Source: Proteles cristata cristata
Lineage: Eukaryota; Chordata; Mammalia; Carnivora; Hyaenidae
Direction: 5' to 3'
Assembly: GCA_017311185.1 (NCBI GenBank)
Contig: JAESUZ010005169.1
Span: 299,001-363,000, forward strand
Length of the DNA stretch: 64,000 nucleotides
Shown here: positions 1 through 11,427 of the stretch, in pieces
Numbering within the stretch: position 1 is the first letter of the stretch
How the letters are laid out: every line of letters begins with the position of its first letter
Position numbers and translations under genes: made by a program
The notes under the pieces: model-generated
The model's input: the letters and a program-made list of their open reading frames with translations, nothing else
What the model was told of the DNA's origin: nothing
Database searches by the model: none

Positions 1-161
1 TAGACCAGAAGAACCACCTATCTGAGCCCAGCCTTGATCACAGAATTATGATTAAATGAACTTGTGTGGTCTAGACCACTGAATTTTGAGGTGGTTTATC
101 ATGCAGCAACATATAATGGGAACAGTCAAGAGCCCATTTGCAATGATCTAAGTCAGCCTTT

Positions 162-389
162 AAAATTTTTTTTTAAGTTTTATTTATTTCTTTTGAGAGA
201 GAGAGAGTACAAACAGGGGAGGAGTAGAAAGACAGACAGACAGACAGACAGACAGAGAGAATCCCAAGCAGGCTCCATGTTGCCAGTGTGGAGCCAGATG
301 TGGGGCTCAAACTTCCAAACCATGAGATCATGATCTGATTCGAAATTAAGAGTTGGACACTTAACTGCCTGAGCCACCCAGGCTCCCCT
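162..389 (-). mobile_element. felid tRNA-derived SINE, full length
   Basis: Antisense copy. On the + strand it opens with the T-rich complement of the A-tail and 'tttatttatttcttttgagagagag', followed by a (gaca)n-like stretch, the 'caagcaggctcc' block and the head complement 'gagccacccaggctcccc'. The body contains a short (GACA)n expansion at 230-255. Divergence is moderate and no convincing target-site duplication is visible. Confidence 0.93.
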
Positions 390-874
390 TGATTACTTAA
401 ATCAGTCTTAAAATGATGTCCTGAATGACTTATTCTTTAGTAATGAGTCAGCCAACATATAATGCATGTAAAACATTCACTATCATTAAAAAAAAAAATC
501 TATTGTGAGACACATTTTACAGTTTGCTCTTGCATGGCTCTGGATATGTTCCTTATTTTCCTTCTGTCCTGCTCAGCAGTTCCCTTTTAAGCTGTGTCAA
601 TGCTTCAATAATGCTTTCCTGCAATTTATAACTTAGCCATAAGATTTTGACCTAGGCTGAACCTTGGTATCTAAAGTGTCAGAAAGGGGCATTTTTATGT
701 TTATCCCATAATCGGCTCAGAGAAGTATGGACTAACCTTATGTCTTTTTCAATGTGTGTGCTCTCAGTAGAGCAGCTTTCAATGTCCAAGGACCGATGAG
801 AACATCTTAGTTTTATAGAATCGTGGATCTATCTGCCACTCAACTTTTCCACTATAGTTCAGCTCATTCTATCA
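390..874. other. unique sequence without recognised element
   Basis: AT-rich, with one short A-run near 488. No open frame of note and no repeat family that I recognise. Confidence 0.5.
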
Positions 875-890
875 GGAATTTTACGTTGGA

Positions 891-1098
891 GAGGTGCCTG
901 GGTGGCTCAGTTGGTTGAGCACCTGACTTTGGCTCAGGTCATGAACTTGAGGTTCATGAGTTTGAGCCCCATGTTGGGCTCTGTGATGACAGATCAGAAC
1001 TTGGAGCCTGCTTCGGATTCTGTGTGTCCCTCTCTCTCTGTTGCTCCCTGTGCTCTCTCTCTCTCTACCTCTTTCTCTCTCTCAAATATAAATAAAAA
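891..1098 (+). mobile_element. felid tRNA-derived SINE
   Basis: Sense copy running from head 'ggtgcctgggtggctcagttggtt' through '(ct)n' to 'aataaaaa'. It is flanked by an imperfect duplication, 875-890 (ggaattttacgttgga) and 1099-1114 (ggaatgttaatttgga), 13 of 16 identical. The decay of the duplication indicates a fairly old insertion. Confidence 0.93.
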
Positions 1099-1114
1099 GG
1101 AATGTTAATTTGGA

Positions 1115-2072
1115 AATTTTGATGAAGAAGCAGGTTACAATGGATGAGATTTTCCAAGGTTAGTTTACAATATCTTCTAAGGACCTGTGTTAAAAATGGT
1201 TTTACAATTCTTGGCCCATATCTATTCCAGGGGAATAAAAAGGTTTTATTTTGATGAAGATTTTATAAAGAGACCTGAGCTCTGAGGCCTTCCAACAAAA
1301 GGAAGGGTAGGAGACATTTCTCTTTGCTTACCAAGCTTAGTGAGGGGACTTCACAATGGACCCTTTGGACAGCAGGGAATGTATCCTTTGTAGTCATGGG
1401 GGCACAACGGCTCCTGACTCCTGCTAAGGACCCAAGCTTGAAGTCTATCTCTGGCAGTGCATTACATGATCTTCCAATAGCAGGTTAAATGTGAGGGAAT
1501 ATCAGGGACTAGATGGGGAACTCTTAACATGACTATCAGTTCCTTTTCAAAGGGATCCTGCCTAAAAGAGATTTCCAGATGTGGGACTCCAGAAGGGGAA
1601 AGACAGAGTGAATGTCAGGAGCTGCCAATCAAAAGAGTCACTCTGTGCTCTCTGGGCACCAGGACCTTGTGCCGCAGGTAAGCAAGGGAGACTCAGAAGA
1701 ACCCGTGAGAGAAAGTCAGCTTTGACAGCCATAGTCCAGGGAGCAAGCACCAAGGCAGCTTCTAAGAGTCCCAGTCAGGGAGGAACCTCCCGCCTCCCCG
1801 TTACTTTGTCTTTCCCTTTCTCTGCCCCTGGCTGGGTCAGAAACAGCTTCTGGTAGGAATGAGGTAGAAAGAAAAAGGGAAGAGTCCTATCTCTTTCCTC
1901 CATTGTAATGGCAAACCCACAGTGGGACCCGAACCCACATCTAAGATCCTGGAAAGAGGAAAGTTTTCTTTCAAATCAGAGCCTAGACACTACTGCCTTA
2001 ATCAAGACTATGCTTTTGACTTGTTATTGTAGGATGTTGTTTCTCAAGATGGACTAGAAAAGTCATGGGAGT
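1115..2072. other. unique sequence without recognised element
   Basis: Moderate GC content, higher around 1560-1850, where two short overlapping open frames occur on opposite strands. These look like chance frames in G+C-richer DNA; no splice-flanked exon structure is evident. Confidence 0.45.
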
Positions 2073-2089
2073 AAGAATAGAGAAAAATT

Positions 2090-2256
2090 GGGGCACCTGG
2101 GTAGCTTAGTTAAGTATACGACTTCGGCTCAGGTCATGATCTCACAGTTCATGGGTTCAAGCCCCATGTTAGGCTCTGTGCTGACATCTAGCTCAGAGCC
2201 TGGAGCCTGTTTCAGGTTCTGTATCTCCCTCTCTCTCTGACCTTCCCCGGTTCATG

Positions 2257-2289
<33 letters not shown>

Positions 2290-2323
2290 CCAGAAATAAA
2301 TAAAAAACAAAAAATTTTTTTAA
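2090..2323 (+). mobile_element. felid tRNA-derived SINE, full length
   Basis: Head 'ggggcacctgggtagcttag', a short (ctgt)n run at 2259-2282 replacing part of the CT stretch, then 'cagaaataaataaaaaac'. The target-site duplication is 2073-2089 / 2324-2340 (aagaatagagaaaaatt / aagaatggagaaaaaat, 15 of 17). Confidence 0.94.
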
Positions 2324-2340
2324 AAGAATGGAGAAAAAAT

Positions 2341-3590
2341 ATTTCCACTGAATACATTTTAAAGGGGCAGAGGAACAAAAAATAAGATTGCATTGTGATT
2401 GCAGTCCATGTCATCAGATACATTATAATTCAATACAATGGTTATATGAACTGACCGGATTGTTTTAAAGAATTGCTAGTTTAAAGTATTTAAAATCCAA
2501 TTAAAATATATTCTTATATCCTTTATAGCAAAATAACTTCATCTATTCCCCAAATATTTGCTTTTCAAAAAAATATGATAAAGGCAGGGAATGGACACCT
2601 TGGAACATTCTGAACAGTAATTATTCTAAAAAACCAACTATTATTTACTAACACTAAATAATATGCTTTTTTCTTTTTTCTTTTTTTTGCTGGGCTAACC
2701 TTGGACAAAGTGTATACATCCTAACATCTTAATTGTTGTCATGTCATTGCCAGTGATAAAATCTGCTTTTATGCATTTTGTGTTTTCATGTGGCAGATAG
2801 TATATAAACCACATAGAGAAAAGAAGCTTCTCACCTTATCAAAAAATTTAGCAGGGGTTGTCATTTGATACTAACATGTCATGTAATAGTAACATGTCAT
2901 GAAAACACACATTTTCTGCACAAATATAATAATCAACAGGGTGATTGATCAAAATATTATTAGGTAATAATTTTGCTCCAAAGATTTCTAAATTCTCTCT
3001 CTAGATGTATTATTTTTACTTGTGAGAAGGAAAAAAAGAGTTACGGCAAGGCTAATGGACTTGCTGAAGGTTAGATGCCAAATCAATGAAAAGAAATCCA
3101 GAATCCCTATCTGGAAGCCTCAAAGTACCAGACTAAATGTAAGGTCTGGTGACAACATAGGAAAGGACACAACTTCAGTGGGAAATGGGGAAGGCGGTAT
3201 ATATCCTGTGGTGAATGGCCAGCTATTTCTTATTTCTTGTTTTTGAACTTGAATCTTTATGGAGTTCTAAACTGGATATATCTGATATGTATCTAATAAA
3301 ATAGTCCTTGGATACACATTTTGGCATACTGTGTCTGGCTTACATTGTCTGTAACTGAGAGTGCAGGACTGGTCCTGAACTTTGCTAACAGAAGTAAAAG
3401 AAATAAAAAAACTCTCTTGGTAACAAAATACACAGATTAACTTCATAAGAAGTTTTAAAATAAATGGAAAATATGCAGAAAAATGGAAGGGAAAATAGTA
3501 TTCAGAAGATAGTTTTGTTTTGTTTTGGTTTTTTTTAAACATCATCACGTTTGTCTATGTAGAGGAAGAAAAAGGCTTGGATTCTGGTGC
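2341..3590. other. AT-rich unique sequence
   Basis: Contains pyrimidine and A runs (near 2660-2690 and 3525) and a short direct repeat 'taacatgtcatg' at about 2871-2900. Nothing is recognised as coding or as a transposon. Confidence 0.45.
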
Positions 3591-3594
3591 TTTA

Positions 3595-4165
3595 GTCATC
3601 TATGCTGTGTAAGACTTTACTCCAAAACTTATTGATGTAAGAAGAATAAATATTAATGGTCTCATGATTTCTGCCAGAAAATCATGGCACATGACTCACA
3701 CATATCTTAGCTGGGTTCTTGTTCTCATTGTCTTTCCCAAAACTGTAATAAAAGTGTTGACCTGGGCTGCAGTCTCATCTGAAGTCTTGAGTTAGGGAAG
3801 ATCTGCTTCTAATGTCACTCATGTGTTGTTAGTAAGATTCAATTCCTTGTGAATAGTTGAAACGAGGGCCTCAGTTTCTCACTGGCTGTTCTCTCTGGTT
3901 GTTTCCACGTAGAGCTCTCTATAGGGAGCTCACAGCATGGCAGTTGGCTTTTATTAGAGTCAAGTGAGAGAACAAGAGAGGGTAAGCAAGGTGAGTAAAA
4001 ACAGAAGCCAGAGCCTTTTTGCAAACTAATCTCAGTAGTGACATGTCATCACTTTTGCAGTATTTTATGAGTTAGAAAAAAGTTACTAGGTCCAGCCCAT
4101 ACTAATAGGGAAGAGACTACACAGAGGCAGGAGGAAAGGACCATAGGGAGCAACCACCATATCAG
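3595..4165 (+). mobile_element. ancient LTR-like mammalian repeat, degraded
   Basis: Starts 'atctatgctgtgtaagac...ccaaaactta' and ends 'gaagagactacacagaggcaggaggaaagg...'. This order matches a widespread ancient mammalian repeat whose consensus opens with 'tctattgctgcgtaacaaac...ccccaaaactta' and closes with 'ggggactacacaagggcgtg'. The subfamily cannot be named by eye. Another copy of the same type lies at 42481-43065. Confidence 0.6.
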
Positions 4166-4670
4166 ATTCTGCAAACTAATCAGTCGTGTATATGCAGCAA
4201 GTGGCATCTGTTGTCTGTTCTCCCAAGTTGAAGCCTAAGTACTTCTGCCCACTGCATCATGGAATAATAGTTGCCAAGGAAAATACAGTGCAGTCACACA
4301 CCAGGTAAAAGAGCATTTTACTCACATAAAGAGGAGACAGAGCAAGATCAGCAGTGGGCATTGATCGCCCATAGCTGATGGATCCCTCCTTGTAGCCAAT
4401 GTAGGGCAGTTGGCCTGCTCATCCCTCTTGTGCTACAGCAAAAGAACCTCATCCCCTCCCCCCAAAAAAACAGATATGGAAGTGAGGTTGGTCAGATGCC
4501 ATGCGAGGTACACACTTAAGTAAACAAGGGAGCACATGCTGAGTTGATATAAGACTTTCCTACACATCCGCATGAGCCCAGCATAGACTGAGGACTCTAT
4601 CTCTTGGTAGGAAAGTGTTGCAGGTGTAAGGTCCATTTTTATTCTACCAAGTGGGAGTCAAAAAACTGTG
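4166..4670. other. unassigned sequence
   Basis: Mixed composition with a C/A run at 4455-4475. It could be the decayed remainder of an old LTR, but no family match is clear. Confidence 0.35.
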
Positions 4671-4674
4671 CATA

Positions 4675-4790
4675 TGACGACCTTTCCTACCCATGTGATT
4701 TCAGGCAAGTCACCTCAAAGACTTTTAGGTTCCCCACACATAAAATGAGGAGTTTAGACTTGATTCCTCATTGTATTTTCCTATGTCCAT
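4675..4790 (+). mobile_element. MIR fragment
   Basis: 'catgtgatttcaggcaagtcacc...' and 'taaaatgaggagtttagacttga' correspond to the MIR core 'gtgtgaccttgggcaagttac...' and 'tctgtaaaatggg'. Only the core survives, highly diverged. Confidence 0.6.
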
Positions 4791-4799
4791 TGTTCTCAT

Positions 4800-5263
4800 T
4801 ACCAGTTTAGTTAAATAACAAGTATAGAGGGAGGGCCAGTGACATGGAGAGCATGATGCAGGATCCTGTGAGGACAGTCCCTGCTCTTATCCTCAAGTAC
4901 TTGCACATGGTACTTGCCCCGCTATACTGTGGACTCTGACTTCATCCTTTAAAACTGAGAATGAATCCAATTTCTCCATCCAGCTGGCAGTGGTTGGTAT
5001 TGTGATGAACGTAGCTGCCTTCCAATCCCTCCATGCAGCATATGTCCTAGACCATTCTGTTTCATTCAGAAATACTCTGTTGCTGCAGTATGAGACAGAT
5101 TTCATAACTGATAATAGATGAACCCAACAGAAATCAAATGGTTCAAGTGTACCTTGCTTTCTGGAATAAATATGTTTCTGAAGATGTTAGATAGACTAAA
5201 ATTATTCAAGCCAGAATTTTATTAGTACTGCAAATACTTTGCTCTAACATATATACTTTATGC
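4800..5263. other. unique sequence without recognised element
   Basis: A 70-codon frame on the - strand (4893-5105) has no recognisable motif and no flanking gene structure. Confidence 0.4.
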
Positions 5264-5457
5264 CTTTTTTAAAGTTTATTTAATTATTTTGAGAGTGACA
5301 AAGACAGTGTAAGTAGGGGAGGGGCAGAGAGAGTTGGAGACAGAGAATACCAAGCAGGCTCCCCACTGTCAGCACAGAGCCCAATGTGGGGCTCGAACTC
5401 ATGACTTGAGCCAAAACTGAGTCAGATACTTAGCCAACTGAGCCTCCCAGATGCCCT
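5264..5457 (-). mobile_element. felid tRNA-derived SINE, diverged
   Basis: Antisense copy: 'aaagtttatttaattattttgagag...gcaggctccccactgtcagcacagagccc...gagcctcccagatgccc'. Several substitutions in the head and no clear target-site duplication suggest an older copy. Confidence 0.9.
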
Positions 5458-5904
5458 GATGCTGTGTTCTTTTAATAAAGGAGAGTGATGAGGTCCATGA
5501 CATTAATTTTGTATAGAAATACCACTTATATGTGGGTGCATGGCTTTTAGGTAAAATGGGAGGGTTTTCATTCTTTGTGTATTTTTAAAGAAGAGAGACG
5601 AAGAATAAGGCGCAAAATGAGTCTGTGGAAGAATCAGAGGAAATTCACTAAAACTATCTCTTGTAACTCTTGAGTCTTTTGTTTGCTCATACTCTGTCTA
5701 GCCATTTTTCATCCCCTGCCTCCCCCGACTTCTAAACATGCAAGCTTCTTCCTCTAAGAACTATGGATTGGATCTTTGGACCACTTCTGCACTCTTGGTT
5801 CTTGGTTGCATTGTTATGGTCCACTTAGTCCAGGGACTGATGGAGAAAAAAGGACCAGCCTCAGAGACTACAGAAGCAGGGACAGCAGTGCCAACCACGA
5901 ACGG
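5458..5904. other. unique sequence without recognised element
   Basis: Nothing coding or repetitive is recognised between the SINE and the MIR. Confidence 0.4.
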
Positions 5905-6235
5905 AGACAACGATTAACATTCATTTAAGACATGCTGTGTGCTGGGCACCTGGGTTCCTCAGTCGACTAAGAATTTGACTCTTGGTTTTAGCTCAGGTCA
6001 TGATCTCATAGGTCATGAGTTTGAGTCCCATGTCAGGCTCTACGCGGACAGTGTGGAGCCTGCTTGGGATTCTCTCTCTCTGCCCCTACCCTGATCATGC
6101 TCATTCTCTCCCTCTCTCTAAATAAATAAACTTAAAAAAAAAAAAAGGCATGTTGTGTGCCAAGCACTGTAAATGCATTATCTCATTTCTCCTATAATAA
6201 CCCAATAAGTAAGTGTCTGCATTATTCATATTTAT
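5905..6235 (-). mobile_element. MIR, split by a SINE
   Basis: The antisense 3' half of MIR reads 'acattcatttaagacatgctgtgtgc' up to 5942 and resumes at 6149 with 'catgttgtgtgccaagcactgtaaatgcattatctcattt...'. This follows the MIR order 'acatttattgagc...ctatgtgccaggcactgt...cattatctcatttaatcc'. The SINE at 5944-6146 interrupts it, so the MIR is the older element. Confidence 0.8.
5944..6146 (+). mobile_element. felid tRNA-derived SINE inserted in MIR
   Basis: Head 'gggcacctgggttcctcagtc' to 'aataaataaacttaaaaaaaaaaaaa'. The target-site duplication 5931-5942 / 6149-6160 (catgctgtgtgc / catgttgtgtgc) is itself MIR sequence, which fixes the insertion order. Confidence 0.95.
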
Positions 6236-6239
6236 ATCA

Positions 6240-7378
6240 TTCACAACTGATGTATGCTAGGGAAGGCGTAATGCAAATCCTGAACAATTGATTCAATAAG
6301 GCCAGATGGTACCTGTGGAAGTTGGGTGACCATTTCCTATCTGGATCAGGAGCCTGCATTTTTTGAAGAAGATGGTGAAAATCTTGCTCTCTCTTTGGAT
6401 GATTGTCGAAGCCCATGGATTTCCTATTAATTGGCAAGGGGAATGCCTGCAGTCCAGGTTTCATCTTGGAAAACAAACCCTTGAGCTGACTCTTTTCCAT
6501 TCCTAAGAAGTTTGGTTGCAATGTTATGTGGCTTGAGTAAAGGCTACCCCGTTTATTAATTTATGGTAGTTAAAAATTCATCCTTGAATCCATCTAGTTT
6601 ATTAGAAAGCTGCAAATGAGATGACACGGACTTCCCCTTATGAAGAGTTCTTTTGCTGAATGGAACTTTGGCACTATACCATTGGCCTTTACTGAGAATA
6701 TTGCAAAAACAAGACCTTTGTGATATGGTGGAAGATGTTACCATGTACTTTAGTGTCCCTTTTATGAAGATTTGGGGGAGGACTTATTCTTAGTCTTTGG
6801 AAAATCTATCTAGCTGCATGGCTGGGTAGATCTTAGCTGATGCAGCTTTGAATGCTTGGAAGCTCAGAATCAAATTCACAACATAATTCTGGAAACTGTA
6901 CAAACATGCATGACTCATAGCACATATTACTCATGATACCAATTTCATCTTATTTCTCTACCCTTATTTTCACTTCATCCAACTTTTTTCAACTGTCTAT
7001 TTTTTGAGCCCAATTGTATTTTTCTTTTTAAACTAACCAGATTCTATTTGGGAAAAGGTGAGCCAACTCATGAGAATGACTGAGCATTTAAAATTTTTAG
7101 GCAATTTCCTGATTTAACAAGATGTGCAAGACAAACATTTCTAATGATTTTAATTTTATTATCCCAAACTGACATGATTTTCCATAGTAATGGAGAGGAA
7201 GAAGGTACAAAGCTATCTTGAATTATAAGCAGTTCTGCAAACAATCTATTTATATTTGGCTTGAAATAAACTTTGCCATTTACTTATGACTAACTTTAGC
7301 TGAGTTCTCATTCAAAATTTTTCAGGAAAGAAACCTATAAGTCATTCTATAACCCTGACGTAGAAGAACCTGTGAAAT
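6240..7378. other. unique sequence without recognised element
   Basis: AT-rich. Two adjacent - strand frames (6237-6521, 94 codons; 6556-6744, 62 codons) lack motifs and are separated by stops. No transposon is recognised. Confidence 0.4.
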
Positions 7379-7394
7379 TATCCCAGTAATTTCT
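7379..7394. repeat. L1 target-site duplication, left
   Basis: The 16-bp sequence tatcccagtaatttct is repeated exactly at 8267-8282 and brackets the young L1. Confidence 0.9.
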
Positions 7395-8266
7395 TTTTTT
7401 TTTTCCTATGTAGAAATTATTTTATTTTATTTTATTTTTATACAAATAGTTTATTGTCAAATTAGTTTCCACATAACACCCAGTGCTCATCCCCACGAGT
7501 GCCCTTCTCCATGCCCATCCCCCCTCCCCCCTACATCCATCAGTTCTCAGTTTTTGTCAGCATTCAAGAGTCTCTCATGGTTTGCCTCTCTTGCTTTCCC
7601 CACCATTTCCCCCTTCTTCTCCCCCTTGGTCCTCTGTTAAGTTCCTCCTAATCCTCCTATACGTGCACACATATTTGTCTTTCTCTGCCTGACTTATTTC
7701 GCTCAGCATAACACCCTCAAGGTCCATCCATGTTGCTACACATGGCCAGATTTCATTGTTTCTCATTGCCATGTAGTATTCCATGGTATAGATAAACCAC
7801 ATCTTCTTGATCCATTCATCCATTGATGGACACTTAGGCTCTTTCCAGGTTTTAGCTATTGTGGAGAGTGCTGCTATGAACATTGGGGTACATGTGCTCC
7901 TATGCCTCAGCATTTCTGTATCCCTTGGGTAAATTCCTAGCAGTGCTATTGCTGGGTCATAGGGGAGTTCTATTGTTAGTTTCCTTAGGAACGTCCACAC
8001 TGTTTTCCAGAGGGGCTGTACCAGTTTACATTCCCACCAACAGTGTAGGAGGGTGCCCGTTTCTCCACATCCTCGCCAGCATCTAGAGTTTTCTGATTGG
8101 CTCATTTTAGCCACTCTGACTGGCGTGAGGTGGTATCTCAGTGTGGTTTTGATTTGTATTTCCCTGATGAGGAGCGATGCTGAGCATCGTTTCATGTGTC
8201 TGTTGGCCATCTGGATGTCCTCTTTGGAGAAGTGTCTGTTCATATCTTCTGCCCATTTCTTCACTG
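7395..8266 (-). mobile_element. young 5'-truncated L1 (cat-type)
   Basis: Antisense L1 of about 870 bp. The 3' UTR complement lies at left ('tagtttattgtcaaattagtttccacataacacccagtg...'), followed by the end of ORF2 reading leftward from 8264. The element is truncated inside ORF2 at 8266, directly against a perfect 16-bp target-site duplication (7379-7394 / 8267-8282). The left end has two A-rich tails (complement): (ttttat)n at 7420-7440 and a T-run ending at 7404, separated by a 'cctatgtagaaatta' spacer. Perfect duplication plus an undamaged reading frame indicate a recent insertion. Confidence 0.95.
7575..8264 (-). pseudogene. L1 ORF2 C-terminal fragment
   Basis: The 229-codon open stretch is the carboxy end of the L1 ORF2 protein, which in intact L1 combines endonuclease and reverse transcriptase for target-primed insertion. 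Neither catalytic domain is present here. What remains is the C-terminal segment with the cysteine motif CX3CX7HX4C at residues C62, C66, H74, C79, followed by the conserved '[12 protein letters not shown]' and '[13 protein letters not shown]' blocks. The first Met is an artefact of truncation: the element ends two bases further at 8266 with no promoter. No frameshift or stop is present, unlike the other L1 pieces in this window. It cannot support retrotransposition. Confidence 0.93.
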
Positions 8267-8282
8267 TATCCCAGTAATTTCT
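8267..8282. repeat. L1 target-site duplication, right
   Basis: Exact partner of 7379-7394. Confidence 0.9.
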
Positions 8283-10152
8283 ATCACCTTCTGCTTAGCA
8301 CATCATTTTCCTCTTTTCTGCAAAGGAGAGGAATGGTCCATTCTTTTAATCTGATGCACAGAGCATCCTAGCTGAACTGACATCTTTTTTTCTCTTTATT
8401 TCTGCTTTTCACTGGCGTGGTTTAAACTTTTCCTAGGTTAGCAAGGAATTTGACTTTAAGTTACTGACAAACTGCAATTTTTTTGCAAGAATCAACGTAA
8501 AAATGAAAAATATTAACAAAGGACAAGCTACCTTATATACCAATAAGAACTTGAAAGAATCAAATTCATTTTTTAAAGGCACATAAGCAGAAATATATTT
8601 CTCCAGTGTGATTTTATTATATTTGGTGTGTGTATATGTGTGTTCTTATATTTAGGACAGTTTCTGCTCATTTAATCCAAGCATTTTTAGAAATTAAAAT
8701 TGGATTAGAATATAATACCCATGGTTGTGTGACCAATAAATTGTATACACAGCATGTTTTCCCTCTGTTTTCAAATTGCTTTAATTTATTTACCTCTTTC
8801 ACACAGAGTTCATATATTATAAATCACAGGGATGTATCAGGGCATGACAGACTCTCATTCCAGAACAGAATGGTCTCTCATGCATAACTTTTCTTTGATC
8901 AACAACTCAAGCCAAATGAGTTTAGGGTGAAGAGAACATGGAACATATTTAAACCAGGGAAGACAACAGCATATAGATTGTGGCTTGGTGCAAGAGATAT
9001 CTATTGTTAGTCTGCTGCTTTGTTTTTACTCTTTATGAAAACAAATGGATTTCACAATAGAACACAGATAATAGATTTTAATTCTTAGAAGATTCAGTCA
9101 TTCTTTTTGTGGCTTATGAAAATATACAGTTGACCTGATTTCAAAAAAGATAGATTTAAAAATCCTGAATCGCTTTTTTATTTAGTTCTTGGAAAATTAA
9201 CCAAACAGGTATCCATCTATAATTCTAAGTCAAAGGTAAATGTTTTTTGATGAGAGGACCTATGGTAAGGTAAGTAAATATTTATCCACAAAGAAATTTT
9301 TGGCTTAGATATTATAAAAATTTCTTTTACAAAAATATTATGAATAACCCCGTCCTTAAGACAAATGCCATAATTTCAGATTGAGATAAAGAGAATAATT
9401 GATAACTGTAATGTTGATTAGAGTATAATTTCAAAAGTTAGAATAAATGTAATAATAAATAACCCTATGATCAATAATGATAAATAAATGTAGATGTTTT
9501 AGGTTGATCTGATTTTTTACGGTTTTGAGGTCTATTTTTACTTCCTCACCAACTATAGAATCCTTCTGATTTATGCGATCATAAATGAGTCTTTTGCTGG
9601 TATAGTGAGTTGATGTAATGTTTACCAAATTCTCATTAGCCTGAAACCTAAATGGCATCTTCTGTGTATTTTCAGTATATTTAATATGAGCTTCGGCCTG
9701 AACTTTTTTATTGGAAATGTCTACAGTTTGATTATATATTGGTGTGATAAAACAGACATTTTTTTTGTCTGAATACATGATACTCATTTAAAGTACATAC
9801 CTAATTATGAAATTACATGGAGAGTGTTAAGTCATTCTAGCTTTTCAGGTGATTAATATAGTATACACGTTTAACAAGGGTGGAGGGGCTAATTACATAC
9901 TTATCAGAGAAGTAATATTTTATTTAAAATTAACATATTTGATAAATCAAATATATTTGATTAAATAAAAAGTGTTTACATTTAAATGCATTCAGTCAAT
10001 GCATATCAGAAATATGATATATTTATTTTAAAAATATTTTAAGCGGTTATACAGACAGTATTTTCTTATTACAGTGAAATTCACTTATTTTCATGGTGAT
10101 TTCTAAATGTTCTTATGCATAAATTTTTGCCAAACTAGTTCAAGTCTATGGG
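8283..10152. other. long AT-rich stretch without recognised repeats
   Basis: About 1.9 kb with no SINE, L1 or LTR that I can see. It contains a 118-codon - strand frame at 9431-9787 (see findings). Short AT-rich palindromic patches such as 'aaatatatttgattaaat' near 9948 are compatible with matrix-attachment DNA, but nothing proves this. Confidence 0.4.
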
Positions 10153-10364
10153 TTTTGTTTTTTTTTTTTTAAGATTATTTATTTTGAGAGAGAGAAAGCA
10201 CCAGCTGAGGAGGGGCAGAGAGAGAAGAGAGAGAAAGAATCTCAAGCAGGCTCTGCACTAACAGCAGGGCTTGAACCACCAATGCAGGCTTGAACTCATG
10301 AACCATGAGATCCTGACCTGAGTCGAAGTCAGTTGCTTAACCAACTGAGCCACCCAGGCATCCC
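10153..10364 (-). mobile_element. carnivore tRNA-derived SINE, older type
   Basis: Antisense copy beginning 'tttttttttttttaagattatttattttgagag' and ending 'gagccacccaggcatccc'. The 'aagattatttatttt' tail junction resembles the general carnivore SINE more than the felid copies here, and the body is diverged. No convincing target-site duplication. Confidence 0.88.
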
Positions 10365-10479
10365 TATGGCTGAATCTTAGTATTCAGAAATGGATTTTTC
10401 AGGTTCTAGATTATTCAACTCCTGTGGCACAACTCCTTCTCTCTTTTGATCGTTGTTCTTTTTAGCTCTGTCTATCCTT

Positions 10480-10960
10480 CCATTTGATCATCATTCTACA
10501 GTATTTACACTGCTCTTACTGTGTGCTTGGCACTATGCCATGTTGTAGGCACGTTGGTGCCCAAGATAGACATATGTCTTCTCTCATGTCTCCTTCATCT
10601 AGACCTAAACAAGAAATGTCACAAAAGATTATTGAGTCTCATTGGAGTAGAAGAGGCAGGGTGCTCTGAAAATATATAATGAGAGGAACTGACTAGCCTA
10701 GGGGAAAATGTTTGGGTGGGGTCAGGGCAGCATCCCAGAAGACTGGTATTTAAGTTTAAACTTGAAGTATGATAGTTATTGGCACAAAGAAGCGGGATAA
10801 TGGGTCAGTAGAAGAGCATTCCTGGCAGAGGGAACAGTATATGTAAAGGTACAGAAATGGAGAGATTAACACTCATTGTATAGAAATGCCAGGATGGGGA
10901 GGGTGACTATCGATGGAGCCAAGAAACTTGATAGTGGCCTGTTCCTTACACCATCTGTCA
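10480..10960 (-). mobile_element. L2 remnant (3' part)
   Basis: Antisense L2: 'ttactgtgtgcttggcactatgcc...ggcacgttggtgcccaagatagac' near the 3' end, and further right 'gaagagcattcctggcagagggaacagtatatgtaaaggtacagaaatgg', the complement of the L2 segment '...cctttgcacatgctgttccctctgcctggaatgctcttc'. Strongly diverged. Confidence 0.75.
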
Positions 10961-11405
10961 GAAGGACAAGAAATGACAGTGACTTGAGGTGTCAGTTCAT
11001 TCTATTTCTCACTGCAGCTCCCGGAAAGCTTGGAGGAGGGAGAGGAAAAGAAGGAAACTAACATTGGGTACAGGCACTTTAGGTCTCTTCTTTCATAATT
11101 ATTCTGGAACCCTTTTTTTTACTTTTTCCTCCTGTGGCAATGGGCTTCAACTTCTCCAGTCTATTTTTCTCCCTACTCCATTGTTTTGTGAGAAGTCCCT
11201 GTCAGGGACTAAATGCAAAGAAGATGGCTTTGGACAGTTAGTTCTAGGTAATCTTGTGAATGGATTGTAGTTATCTCTCTTCCTTTCACATTTTCTTTCC
11301 ATCTCCTCCCTCTCCTCCCTCCATGCCCACCCACCTTTGCTTTCTAGTTCCCACACCTCTGATGCCACCATCTCTATATTATGCATCTCGGGCTCACATT
11401 CTCTC
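10961..11405. other. unique sequence without recognised element
   Basis: A C/T-rich patch at 11275-11350 gives overlapping short frames on both strands. No gene signal. Confidence 0.4.
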
Positions 11406-11427
11406 CCATTTACATTTTTGTTTTAAT

